From an uncultured Flavobacteriaceae bacterium (GTDB lineage Bacteria > Bacteroidota > Bacteroidia > Flavobacteriales > Flavobacteriaceae): a stretch of 64,000 nucleotides of DNA. Position numbers and translations under genes: made by a program. This document shows positions 10,237-19,144 of this stretch, in pieces. The stretch covers positions 132,560 to 196,559 of the forward strand of contig CANMFQ010000004.1 of assembly GCA_947497145.1 (NCBI GenBank), written 5' to 3'. The notes under the pieces are model-generated. The model worked only from the letters and a program-made list of their open reading frames with translations, searched no databases and was not told where the DNA came from. The first letter of the stretch is position 1; each line of letters starts with the position of its first letter.

Positions 10237-11727
10237 ATGATGAGAACAAAAACGATACGTTATCCAAACCACGAAAAAAATAAACTAACCTATAATTTTT
10301 TAAAACTGAACACGCACTTCTCAAAAAATATGGTACTGAAAAGAATTATTAAAATATTTACCATTCTTTTTGTTTTGATCACCTTTATCATCACGCCCAT
10401 AGGATGTAAAAAAGATGACGCTCCAACAGCACCTGAAGAAACCACAATAGACGCTACCGAAGAAGAAGAACAAGAAGAAGAACAAGAAGAAGAACAAGAA
10501 GAACAAGAAGAAGTAGTAACGCCTACCTTAAGTGGTGTAACTCCAACTAGGGGTCCAAAAACCAGTATTATAACCATAAACGGAACGGACTTTGGTACAG
10601 ACAGTAGCCTAGTTAAAGTCTTTTTTAACGGTAAAGAAGCTGTGGTTCAATCAGTAACTGACACAAAAATTACAACTGAAGTACCACCAAGAGCATTTTC
10701 TGGTGTAGTAACCGTAGAAATAGGCGATACAACCCTAACAGGACCAGAATTTGATTATGTGATTACAGATGTGCAAGTAACTACAATTGCTGGAAGCACA
10801 CGAGGTTTTGCCAACGGTAGTGGGGCTAACGCTCAATTTGATGGACCTTTCGATTTAGCCATAGATAGTATTGGAAATATCTACGTAACTGAAACAGCAA
10901 ATCATAAAATACGAAAAATCACACCCCAAGGAGTTGTTAGCACCTTTGCAGGCAGCACAGCTGGTTTTGCCGACGGCAGTGGTGACGTGGCTCAGTTTAA
11001 TTCCCCAGCAGGTGTAACTTTGGATGCTCAAGGTAATGTATATGTAGGAGATGCATTCAATCATAAAATACGAAAAATCACCCCAAGCGGTGTAGTAACA
11101 ACCTTAGCTGGAGGTGCTGTAGGATTTTCTGACGGTTCTGGTATAAATGCGCAATTTAATACACCAGTAGAAGTTGGCGCTGACCATGACGGAAACATTT
11201 ATGTCGCTGATTCTGAAAATCATAAGATACGAAAAATATCCCCTAGTGGCGTTGTTAGCACCCTAGCAGGAAGCATACGGGGTTTTGCTGATGGCACCAA
11301 TTCAAATGCCCAATTTAATCAACCAGCAGGTTTAGCGATTGATGCTGTTGGGAATTTATATATCGGTGATTATAATAATCACAGCATACGAAAAATAACT
11401 CCAAACGGAACAGTAAGCACCTTAGCTGGTAGTATTGATGGCTTCGCCGATGGCACTATTGCAAATGCTCAATTTTCCAATCCTGTGGGAACTGCTGTTG
11501 ATTCACAAGGCAATATATATGTGGCAGATAGGAATAATCATCGCATACGAAAAATATCACCAAAGGGGGAAGTAAGCACACTAGCGGGAAGTACTGTAGG
11601 CCTTGATGATGGCACGGGAGCGAACGCAACATTCAGCAATCCAATGGGCGTCATAGTCGACTCCGATTTTAATGTCTATGTTGCTGACCAGTTTAATCAT
11701 AGAATACGAAAAATTACACAGGAATAA
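10237..11727 (+). CDS. IPT/TIG plus six-bladed NHL beta-propeller lipoprotein
   Basis: A 496-residue exported protein. The first Met gives a 31-residue leader before a typical lipoprotein signal; the ATG at 10330 (Met32) gives a normal signal ending in TPIGC, so the true start may be 10330. After the lipidated Cys57 comes a very acidic Glu/Gln linker (about 70-93), an IPT/TIG immunoglobulin-like domain (about 95-178), then six NHL repeats of 53 residues, each with the pattern AG..GF.DG...NAQF and NHKIRKI. Six blades close a propeller, a fold used for binding protein or glycan ligands. No catalytic residues are recognised. It is monocistronic, followed by a terminator, and divergent from PUL 1. 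Function unknown; a surface-binding role is a guess. Confidence 0.88.
   Translation: MMRTKTIRYPNHEKNKLTYNFLKLNTHFSKNMVLKRIIKIFTILFVLITFIITPIGCKKDDAPTAPEETTIDATEEEEQEEEQEEEQEEQEEVVTPTLSGVTPTRGPKTSIITINGTDFGTDSSLVKVFFNGKEAVVQSVTDTKITTEVPPRAFSGVVTVEIGDTTLTGPEFDYVITDVQVTTIAGSTRGFANGSGANAQFDGPFDLAIDSIGNIYVTETANHKIRKITPQGVVSTFAGSTAGFADGSGDVAQFNSPAGVTLDAQGNVYVGDAFNHKIRKITPSGVVTTLAGGAVGFSDGSGINAQFNTPVEVGADHDGNIYVADSENHKIRKISPSGVVSTLAGSIRGFADGTNSNAQFNQPAGLAIDAVGNLYIGDYNNHSIRKITPNGTVSTLAGSIDGFADGTIANAQFSNPVGTAVDSQGNIYVADRNNHRIRKISPKGEVSTLAGSTVGLDDGTGANATFSNPMGVIVDSDFNVYVADQFNHRIRKITQE
10459..10513 (+). repeat. Glu/Gln-rich codon repeat
   Basis: Purine-only stretch of GAA and CAA codons in an irregular GAAGAAGAACAA pattern, encoding the acidic linker of the NHL lipoprotein. 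Such a tract can change length by slippage; every change of 3 or 12 bases would keep the frame. It probably acts as a flexible spacer between the membrane anchor and the TIG domain. Confidence 0.85.
10784..11724 (+). repeat. Six tandem 159-bp NHL blade repeats
   Basis: The gene body consists of six direct repeats of about 159 bases (53 codons), each containing a near-identical ATACGAAAAAT block encoding IRKI. The regular length and high similarity between blades indicate expansion by duplication of a single blade unit. Confidence 0.85.
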
Positions 11728-11734
11728 TTTTTTT

Positions 11735-11775
11735 GAAAGCCTTTCAGTATATCTGAAAGGCTTTCTCCTTTTTAT
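11735..11775 (+). terminator. Rho-independent terminator of the NHL lipoprotein gene
   Basis: A perfect 13-bp stem, GAAAGCCTTTCAG (11735-11747) with its complement (11753-11765) around the loop TATAT, followed by CTCCTTTTT. It starts 8 bases after the stop codon. Confidence 0.92.
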
Positions 11776-11877
11776 GTGCAATCGTTAAGAATTATAAGCA
11801 TCGGTTATTTGGTTTGATGCAGTCAACCTTCAATTTGGTTTATGCAACATTATTATCATCCCATGCAAACCAATTTC

Positions 11878-11922
11878 AAAAAAATAAGAGGTGAAAAGCC
11901 TTTTACAACCATTCACCTCTTA
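11878..11922 (-). terminator. Terminator at the end of the PUL 2 operon
   Basis: On the minus strand an 11-bp stem (TAAGAGGTGAA with TTCACCTCTTA, positions 11885-11895 and 11912-11922) is followed by a run of T residues. It lies 34 bases beyond the stop of the last PUL 2 gene. Together with the plus-strand terminator at 11735 it separates the two convergent units. Confidence 0.9.
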
Positions 11923-11955
11923 CTTTATAACTAGTTGGACAGTCTTTTACCGCTA

Positions 11956-13098
11956 TTACTCCATTTTTAATACCGCAAACTTGCCTTTATTCCACCCATG
12001 CACCAACAGATATAGTTGTTGTGATCCGTTCTTATTTACAATATGAGGCCAAACCTGATGAATGTTTGTTAAAACAGGAATATTCAAATCTCCTGGTATC
12101 ACCGTAGAAACCAATTTTTCGCCTGTATGCACATACAAGGGCGCCGACTTTTGATCGCCAATTGCCTCTAGTGCATTTAAAAAGTAATGCTCATCTTTAT
12201 AAGACACATTACACACTAAACTGCCCGTGGGAATATCATTAAAGGTTTCAATAAATTTACCTTTTTTTGTAAATCTCACTACTTGCCCAGCTGCTCTATT
12301 GGCTACAAGTATCTTATTTTCATGTGCATAAATTCCATGCGCAGTCTGAAATTGACCGGGCTTATCACCCTTACCGCCCCATGCAAGTTTACCCCAACTC
12401 CAAACGCCATTCTTTTCTTTAATTGTCATTACAAAATCACCTTTAGAATAACCGTGGGCCACATACAAGGTACCTTTAAGGTAGGTAACATCGGTAACGC
12501 CAAAATTGCTGTCTTTAGAGGCGAAAAATTCATTAGCCTGTGCAAATTTAAATTCCGTACCAGTGGGCTTTAAAATTTCACTTACAATCTTTCCGTCTAA
12601 AGTCAATACTAACACGCGCTTACCTTCTTGTGCTACCGCAAGGTATTTTTTGCCTTTGTGAATAAAGAAAACAATACCGTGAATATTATCTTTTAATCGT
12701 GCATCGTTTCCAATGAGGGACCACTTGGTAAGATCGGCACTAATAGCGCATAATCCGTAACCTGGTATTCCGGTATATACAATTCCTGTTTCAGGATCTT
12801 CATTAAAACCGCCATGCATACCCGGTTCAAATTCATGTGCAGCCTCCGGAAATGCCGCAGTTAATTCTTGATCCCACGAAAAAACATAATCCCCTTGACC
12901 GGTTTTTAATTTTGCCTGGGTAGGTATTTCATCGGTAGTATTGATATCATCTTCATGATGATGGTGTGCAATAGCTGTATTTTCATGGCTATGGTGAGAA
13001 AAGTCATGTGAGTCTTGGTTATCTTGCGCCTTTAGCACATTAAAACATCCGAGATAAACCAGCATTGAACATAATGAAAGTGTCGTTTTTGTTAACAT
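11956..13098 (-). CDS. Exported beta-propeller protein with His-rich N-terminus
   Basis: A 380-residue protein of no named family that I can place securely. It has a signal peptide (cleavage likely after KAQ, about residue 25), then a histidine-rich stretch at residues 31-49 with nine His, then repeated strand patterns (GKKYLAVAQEGKRVLVLT, VTDVTYLKGTLYVAHG, AHENKILVANRAAGQVVRF) typical of an NHL/six-bladed propeller. It is the last gene of the PUL 2 series, 85 bases after a DUF1501 gene and before the terminator. The His tract could bind Cu, Zn, Ni or heme iron, which would suit neighbours carrying CxxCH motifs. Function unknown. Confidence 0.8.
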   Translation of the reverse strand: MLTKTTLSLCSMLVYLGCFNVLKAQDNQDSHDFSHHSHENTAIAHHHHEDDINTTDEIPTQAKLKTGQGDYVFSWDQELTAAFPEAAHEFEPGMHGGFNEDPETGIVYTGIPGYGLCAISADLTKWSLIGNDARLKDNIHGIVFFIHKGKKYLAVAQEGKRVLVLTLDGKIVSEILKPTGTEFKFAQANEFFASKDSNFGVTDVTYLKGTLYVAHGYSKGDFVMTIKEKNGVWSWGKLAWGGKGDKPGQFQTAHGIYAHENKILVANRAAGQVVRFTKKGKFIETFNDIPTGSLVCNVSYKDEHYFLNALEAIGDQKSAPLYVHTGEKLVSTVIPGDLNIPVLTNIHQVWPHIVNKNGSQQLYLLVHGWNKGKFAVLKME

Positions 13099-13183
13099 AG
13101 ATTGTGAGTTATAATTTTTGAATAGGCATAAAATTCTTTATATGGAGTAAGCTAATAATTCTTTATTAAATTTTTAATTTTTT

Positions 13184-14641
13184 TTAGGTTAAAATATCTT
13201 TTATAACATTTCCGTGAACATCTGTTAATCTGAAATCTCTTCCTTGAAAACGATATGTTAAGCGTTCGTGATCTAATCCCAATTGATTTAAAATGGTTGC
13301 TTGTATGTCATGCACATGCACTTTTCCGTTAATTGCCGAGTATCCTATTTCATCGGTTTCTCCATAGGTAAACCCTGGTTTCACTCCACCACCAGCCATC
13401 CACATGGTGAAGGCTTCATTATGGTGATCACGTCCCAAGAAATTTTCTCCAGTTCTAGCTTCCATCATGGGAGTACGTCCAAATTCACCTCCCCAGATTA
13501 CCAAGGTATCTTCTAGCATTCCTCTTTGCTTAAGGTCTAGAAGAAGTGCTGACATGGGTTGATCTATCTGCTTACATTTGTTCTTCAACCCGTCTCCTAC
13601 CCCATTGCCAGGCCCTGTACCATGCATATCCCAGCCTTTATCATACAATTGTACAAAACGCACTCCATTTTCCACCAGTCGCCGTGCCAAAAGACAGTTG
13701 TTTGCAAATGAGTTTTTACCGGGGGTTACGCCATACATTTCCTTTATATAATCGGGTTCTTTTTCAATATTCATCACCTCGGGTACCGAAGTTTGCATTT
13801 TAAACGCTAATTCATACTGCGAAATACGGGTTAAAATTTCAGGGTCTTTCACTTCTTGATACTCCTGCTCATTAATTTTATTGATAATTTCTACGGATTT
13901 TTTCCGCATTTCACTATCAATTCCTTTAGGGTTTGTGAGGTTTTGAACGGGTGTACCCGTCGCTTGGCATTGCACCCCTTGGTGTACTGTGGGCAAAAAG
14001 CCACTACCCCAAAGTCGTTTCCCTCCTGTTGGTCCTCCTGATGATAATAGCACCACAAAACCGGGTAAATCTTTATTGGGTGAACCAAGGCCATAGGTTA
14101 CCCAACCGCCTAAACTAGGGCGTCCCGTTCTGGCAGACCCCGTTTGCATTAAAAATTGCGCTGGGGCATGGTTGAACTCATCGGTTTGTACGGCTTTTAA
14201 AAAGGCAACCTCATCCACAACTTTAGTAAAATGTGGTAAATTATCAGACACCCAAGAGCGCGATTCTCCGTACTGCTTAAAATTAACCTGAGGTCCCAGC
14301 ATTTGTGGCACTCCACGAATAAAAGCAAACCGCTTTCCTTCTAGCAACGAAGGCGGGCATGCTTGCCCATCCATTTTTTGAAGCTCGGGCTTATAATCAA
14401 AAAGTTCTAATTGCGAGGGCGCTCCTGCCATATGCAAATAAATAACATGTTTTGCACGTGGAGCAAAATGGGGAATTTTACTATAACTCCTTTTAGGCTG
14501 CATGGTATTGGCAAGAAGGTTTCCGCCTCCCAATACTGAACCTAGGGTTAGGGCACCCATACCTGAGATACACTTTTTTAAAAAATGCCTTCTGGTATTG
14601 TATTCTGCCTGCCTAAAATGTGCTTCGTTTAAAATATCCAT
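13184..14641 (-). CDS. DUF1501 family protein, Tat-exported (pair B)
   Basis: A 485-residue DUF1501 protein. This family sits in the alkaline phosphatase/sulfatase superfamily but lacks the formylglycine Cys. The N-terminus has a twin-arginine signal (TRRHFLKK at 16-23, then a hydrophobic segment), implying folded export, possibly with a cofactor or metal. Family motifs are HMAGAPSQLELFDYKP, VIWGGEFGRTPMME and GRDHHNEAFTMWMAGGG, rich in Asp/His suited to metal binding. It starts 3 bases after the stop of the DUF1553 partner at 14645, so the two are translated together. The biochemical role of the family is not established; a hydrolase or redox partner acting on glycans or sulfate/phosphate esters is inferred. 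Confidence 0.9.
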   Translation of the reverse strand: MDILNEAHFRQAEYNTRRHFLKKCISGMGALTLGSVLGGGNLLANTMQPKRSYSKIPHFAPRAKHVIYLHMAGAPSQLELFDYKPELQKMDGQACPPSLLEGKRFAFIRGVPQMLGPQVNFKQYGESRSWVSDNLPHFTKVVDEVAFLKAVQTDEFNHAPAQFLMQTGSARTGRPSLGGWVTYGLGSPNKDLPGFVVLLSSGGPTGGKRLWGSGFLPTVHQGVQCQATGTPVQNLTNPKGIDSEMRKKSVEIINKINEQEYQEVKDPEILTRISQYELAFKMQTSVPEVMNIEKEPDYIKEMYGVTPGKNSFANNCLLARRLVENGVRFVQLYDKGWDMHGTGPGNGVGDGLKNKCKQIDQPMSALLLDLKQRGMLEDTLVIWGGEFGRTPMMEARTGENFLGRDHHNEAFTMWMAGGGVKPGFTYGETDEIGYSAINGKVHVHDIQATILNQLGLDHERLTYRFQGRDFRLTDVHGNVIKDILT

Positions 14642-14644
14642 AGC

Positions 14645-17419
14645 TTAGCCTTTAACAATAAATTCATCTAAATTTAATAATGCATTTGCAACAACAGTTA
14701 GCGCTGCCAAGTGCCTTTTTTCAGTTCCCTTTTTGGCAATAGCAATTTCAGGGAATTCTAGTTCTCTATTTCCAACATCATAGTGTTCATACGCATCATG
14801 GTAGAGTTCTTTTAATAAAAGGAGTTTCTCATCAGTAATAGTTTTTCCCATAGTCTTAAAATACCCATAAGACAATTGCTTATCAATAGTAGCCTCTTTT
14901 TGTGCCATTTGAGTAGCAAGGGCATTTGATGCCTCAAAAAAAGTAGCATCATTCAACAAATTCAATGCTTGGAGGGGTGTATTGGTACGTATACGCCTTG
15001 AGGTGCAAACCGATTTATCTGGGCTATCAAAAATCAACATTTCTTTGGGTGGCGTCACGCGTTTCCAAAGTGTATAAAGTGATCGCCTGTATTTGGCTGA
15101 ATCTCCTTTAACAGCCCACTCTGGCACGCCTGTCCATCCACCATCTACAGCACTATTTACTACACTAGGCCCACCAACAATAGGGTTTAACAAATCACTT
15201 ACGGTGAGTACTTGATCTCTAATTTGTTCGGCTGACAAACGGGTACGATGACTACGCGCCAACCATTGGTTTCTAGCATCTTTTTCCAATTTATCTGGGG
15301 TAACAACTGATGACTGCATATAGGTAGCCGAAGTTACCATTTCACGTAACAATGGTTTTATACGCCACTGGTGCTCATTCATAAAACGCAATGCCAGCCA
15401 GTCTAATAATTCAGGATGCGTAGGCTTGTCGCCTTGTGAACCAAACTCTTCCATAGAAGCAACCAAACCAAAACCAAATATTTGCTCCCAAAAACGATTG
15501 ACGGCTACCCGAGCGGCAAGGGGATTTTCATCACTTAGCATCCATTGAGCAAAAGCCAAACGATCTTTAGGCTCTTTATTTTCAGGAATACCAAAAATAT
15601 CAGGAATACTTTTTGATACCTCATCACCCAAATTCAACCAACTACCACGCTCAAACAAATGCGTCTTTCTTGCCTTATTTTTGGGTAATTCTTGTATTAT
15701 AGGGGTAGATGTTGCGGGAATTTCGGCAAGTTTTTTTAACTTTTGTTTCAATGCCGCATCATAAGCATTCATACGGGGTTCTTTTTCATAAAACCGCATC
15801 TTATCGACAAAAAATAAGTTACCTGCGTAGGTTTCTCCTTTATAAAAGCGGAGGTACATATCATGTGTTCCTTTCACTTGACTTATGGCAGTTTTAAATT
15901 CACGGGTATTATTACGGGTATCTATACCGCGTTTCGCTACCGCAGTTTTTGTAATTTTTACTTCGCCAATTTTTTCACCCTCTAAGGAATCTAAATGTAT
16001 GACTATATGACCCGCATAGGGTATAGTAGCCGAAGCAAAAAAGCCTATTTCCTGAACCGCATCTAAGTCAATAGCATCATACTTCACCCATGAACTGTCT
16101 TGTACTTGCCATAAATGCTTTAAACTTTCATCTAGCTCTATAAAAGGACTAGATTCATAGTAAGACTCTGCCTCATGTATACGGTACCCTAAGTGTTTTA
16201 AAATAGTCTGTATTTCTCCGTAGCGATACTTGGTTTGTGGTGGTATATCAGTAGGTTTCAATTCTGATTTTACACTAGCTAAAAGTGCTTCTACTTCCTT
16301 TTTATTTTCTTCAGAATAGGTATAAACCTTGGGCTCTTCAAAATAAGAATCATTGTCTTTAGCCGTATTAAAAAAGGCCATCGATTGATAAAATTCTTTA
16401 TGCTTAAAAGGATCATAGGGATGACTATGACACTGTACGCATGCCATTGTTGTACCTTGCCACACCTCATAGGTGGTCGCTACTCTTTCTAACACAGCCG
16501 CCACCCTAAACTCTTCATTATCTGTACCTCCTTCATCATTTGCTAAGGTATTTCTATGGAAGGCCGTTGCTATCAACTGCTCTTCGGTTGGTTGCGGTAA
16601 TAGATCACCAGCCAATTGTGTTATAGAAAACTCATCAAAAGGCATATCATTGTTAAAAGCATCTATCACCCAATCTCTAAACTTCCAAATTTCTCTATTT
16701 GAGTCTTTTTCATATCCTTTAGAATCGGCGTAGCGCGCCAAATCCATCCATACCGTTGCCCAGCGTTCTCCAAAATGTTTTGATGCTAGTAAAGCGTTTA
16801 CTTCCTTTTCATAAGCATTTTCAGCAGTATCCTTCATAAAACGCGCTACCTGTTCTACGGTTGGTGGCAAACCAATAAGATCAAGATACAACCGCCTTAG
16901 TAGAACTTCCTTTGCTGCTTCAGGAGAAGGAGACAAGCCTTTTTGGGTCATCTTTGCATAAACAAATTGATCAATTTCATTTCTAGACCACAACAAGCTG
17001 TCTTTTTTAGGAGGCGTAATATTATTTTTTGGTGGAATATACGCCCAATGCTTTTCCCATTTGGCTCCCTGATCTATCCATTGTTTTAGAACATCAATTT
17101 CTTGCTGTGTTAATGGAGGTGCGTCTAGCGGCATTCTCAGTTCAACATCTTCATGTACCAACCGTTTATACAACTCGCTTTTAGAATGATTGCCCCTAAC
17201 AATAGCCGGTTTACCTGACTGGGTTTCTGAAAATGCATCTTCTTCAAAAAGTAAACTGAATTCCCCGTTGGCTTTTACCCCGCCATGACATCGTAAACAT
17301 TTATTATTTAAAATGGGTCTTACGTCTCGATTAAAACTAATAACCGTATCAGAAGTGTTGGTACAAGACCCAAAAAAAATAACCAACAATACTATTCCTA
17401 AATATTTATTCATGTACAC
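14645..17419 (-). CDS. PSCyt1/DUF1549/DUF1553 lipoprotein with two CxxCH motifs (pair B)
   Basis: A 924-residue periplasmic lipoprotein (lipobox FFGSC, Cys19). Order: planctomycete-type cytochrome c domain about 25-120 with C41-L-R-C44-H45, DUF1549 about 146-350 ending in a second C327-V-Q-C330-H331, a central region with jelly-roll-like strands, and DUF1553 about 640-880. The first CxxCH is a classical heme c attachment motif; the second is in a position usual for DUF1549. This architecture is abundant in Planctomycetes and Verrucomicrobia and always tends to pair with DUF1501, as here. Its reaction is unknown. I infer electron transfer coupled to modification of a carbohydrate. A 256-base gap separates it from the preceding DUF1501 gene. 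Confidence 0.9.
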   Translation of the reverse strand: MYMNKYLGIVLLVIFFGSCTNTSDTVISFNRDVRPILNNKCLRCHGGVKANGEFSLLFEEDAFSETQSGKPAIVRGNHSKSELYKRLVHEDVELRMPLDAPPLTQQEIDVLKQWIDQGAKWEKHWAYIPPKNNITPPKKDSLLWSRNEIDQFVYAKMTQKGLSPSPEAAKEVLLRRLYLDLIGLPPTVEQVARFMKDTAENAYEKEVNALLASKHFGERWATVWMDLARYADSKGYEKDSNREIWKFRDWVIDAFNNDMPFDEFSITQLAGDLLPQPTEEQLIATAFHRNTLANDEGGTDNEEFRVAAVLERVATTYEVWQGTTMACVQCHSHPYDPFKHKEFYQSMAFFNTAKDNDSYFEEPKVYTYSEENKKEVEALLASVKSELKPTDIPPQTKYRYGEIQTILKHLGYRIHEAESYYESSPFIELDESLKHLWQVQDSSWVKYDAIDLDAVQEIGFFASATIPYAGHIVIHLDSLEGEKIGEVKITKTAVAKRGIDTRNNTREFKTAISQVKGTHDMYLRFYKGETYAGNLFFVDKMRFYEKEPRMNAYDAALKQKLKKLAEIPATSTPIIQELPKNKARKTHLFERGSWLNLGDEVSKSIPDIFGIPENKEPKDRLAFAQWMLSDENPLAARVAVNRFWEQIFGFGLVASMEEFGSQGDKPTHPELLDWLALRFMNEHQWRIKPLLREMVTSATYMQSSVVTPDKLEKDARNQWLARSHRTRLSAEQIRDQVLTVSDLLNPIVGGPSVVNSAVDGGWTGVPEWAVKGDSAKYRRSLYTLWKRVTPPKEMLIFDSPDKSVCTSRRIRTNTPLQALNLLNDATFFEASNALATQMAQKEATIDKQLSYGYFKTMGKTITDEKLLLLKELYHDAYEHYDVGNRELEFPEIAIAKKGTEKRHLAALTVVANALLNLDEFIVKG

Positions 17420-17675
17420 TACAATTATTTACGCAGCGTTCTTTAACCCGCTTTTACTAATCAACAACTCTTACCCAATGGCACCACTACGGTGTCAAAA
17501 AAAACCTTCTCATTTCAAGGCAAGCATGGAAGAATTATCTCTTAACTATCTCTCCTTCTGATTAAAAAATCTATTTCGTCTTAAAATTACTTCAAAAAAA
17601 ATTGCTACGCTTCGTTTCTTAATTTTATTCCACCTACAAACCTGATTACAAAGCCGATATATCATCTGAGTATAG

Positions 17676-19136
17676 CTATGCTTTTTCTACATCTTTCTTT
17701 AAAGGCTTTCCAAACAAATCTAAAAGTGGTTTTCCTAATCCATCTGGAGTGGTATAAAAAGGTCTTCCTTCAATGGTGTAATGCGTTTCAGGAGGTATAC
17801 CCAAAGCGTGATAGATAGATTGGTGCACCTGATCAATCACAACTGGGTTTTCTATAGATGAGCAAGGTCGTTCATCAGCAGTTTTACCATATACCAAACC
17901 TTTTTCTACCCCACCACCCCACATAAGGATGGAACTACCATCTGTAAAATGACGGTGCATACCATAGAACTTTTCATCTTCAATAATATCTGGTTGCTCT
18001 ACCTGATTTTTCACCTGCTCGCCCGGTCTCCCCTCCATAATAGCATCACGACTAAATTCACTAGCCAAAATAATCAACGTACGGTCAAGATGGCCACTCT
18101 CATCTAAATCTTTCACTAATTGCGCAATGGGTCTATCTATAAGCTCTTTCATTTTCACCAAGCGAGTATGTCCATTTTCATGGGTATCCCAACCTAAAAA
18201 GGGTTCATACTCTGTAGAAACGCTGATAAACCTCCCGCCGTTCATAGCTAGTCTTTTTGCTAACAGACATCCTAAACCAAACCTTCCTGTATTGTAGGTA
18301 TCATATACTTCTTTGGGCTCTTCTGATAGGTCAAAAACCTTAGCCTCGGGAGAATTTAATAGGCGGTATGATTGCTCCATAGAGCGCATTAACGATTCTC
18401 GTTGATAATCACTACCATTCTCCATAACGCTGCTTTTATTGGCCAGTTCTTTATAGAGTTTATATCGAGCTTCAAATCGTTTGATAGACATGCCTTGCGG
18501 CGGACGCACACTTTCAAGACCTCCAGAAGGATCAGGTATTAAAAAAGGGCCGTATTCTGTACCTAAAAAGCCTGCCGAATGAAATGCTTTTAGCTCTTCA
18601 GCTTCACCTACGGTAAATCGCTGCCCCATGGCAATAAATGGTGGTATAACAGGATTCACTGGGCCTAACTCTTTAGCAATCCATGCGCCTATATGTGGTG
18701 CCTGTACCGATTGTGGCGGCTCATAACAGGTATGCCAATGGTATTGATGCCTGGTATGCAATATATGCCCCAAATCAGCCGATTTATAAGAGCGAATAAT
18801 AGCGCCTTTATCCATAACACTGCCAATAGATTCCAATCCTTTAGAAAATTCTAACCCGTCTACAGCTGTAGGTATTTTAGGAAAAGTACTAAGTATACGC
18901 TTACTCTCTACCCCTTTTTCATAAGGCACATAAGCCTTTGGGTCAAAAGTTTCTGTATGCGCCATACCACCTGCCATCCAAAGTAAAATGACGGTATCAG
19001 CTGTTGATGCTATTTTGGATATTGAGGGAGAACAAGAACTCAAAAAACTAGCAAGGGGAATGGTAGTCGCCGATGCAGAAAGACTTGCCGCTGTCATTTT
19101 TTTTATAAAATCTCTACGTGCGTTTTGTGTTTTCAT
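17676..19136 (-). CDS. DUF1501 family protein, Tat-exported (pair A)
   Basis: A 486-residue DUF1501 protein with a twin-arginine signal (ARRDFIKK at 6-13) followed by a hydrophobic stretch ending in FLSSC, which could also be a lipobox (Tat lipoprotein). Compared with its paralog at 13184 the motifs have changed: LLWMAGGMAHTETFDP, ILASEFSRDAIMEGRPG and FYGMHRHFTDGSSILMW replace the EFGRTPMME and GRDHHN forms. The core fold therefore seems kept, but substrate or metal coordination may differ. It starts 8 bases after its DUF1553 partner at 19145, so the pair is cotranscribed behind SusCD. Function unproven. Confidence 0.9.
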   Translation of the reverse strand: MKTQNARRDFIKKMTAASLSASATTIPLASFLSSCSPSISKIASTADTVILLWMAGGMAHTETFDPKAYVPYEKGVESKRILSTFPKIPTAVDGLEFSKGLESIGSVMDKGAIIRSYKSADLGHILHTRHQYHWHTCYEPPQSVQAPHIGAWIAKELGPVNPVIPPFIAMGQRFTVGEAEELKAFHSAGFLGTEYGPFLIPDPSGGLESVRPPQGMSIKRFEARYKLYKELANKSSVMENGSDYQRESLMRSMEQSYRLLNSPEAKVFDLSEEPKEVYDTYNTGRFGLGCLLAKRLAMNGGRFISVSTEYEPFLGWDTHENGHTRLVKMKELIDRPIAQLVKDLDESGHLDRTLIILASEFSRDAIMEGRPGEQVKNQVEQPDIIEDEKFYGMHRHFTDGSSILMWGGGVEKGLVYGKTADERPCSSIENPVVIDQVHQSIYHALGIPPETHYTIEGRPFYTTPDGLGKPLLDLFGKPLKKDVEKA

Positions 19137-19144
19137 GGCGTCTG

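Noticed and set aside
10290-10577. Minus-strand Ser/Cys-rich open frame opposite the NHL lipoprotein
   Set aside because: It arises from the complement of the GAA/CAA repeat and has no start signal or similarity of its own.
17483-17503. GGCACC/GGTGTC hairpin between the two DUF1553-DUF1501 pairs as a terminator
   Set aside because: On the minus strand the T run precedes the stem rather than following it, and the stem is only six pairs. It is too weak to divide the operon, although the 256-base gap does leave a separate promoter possible.
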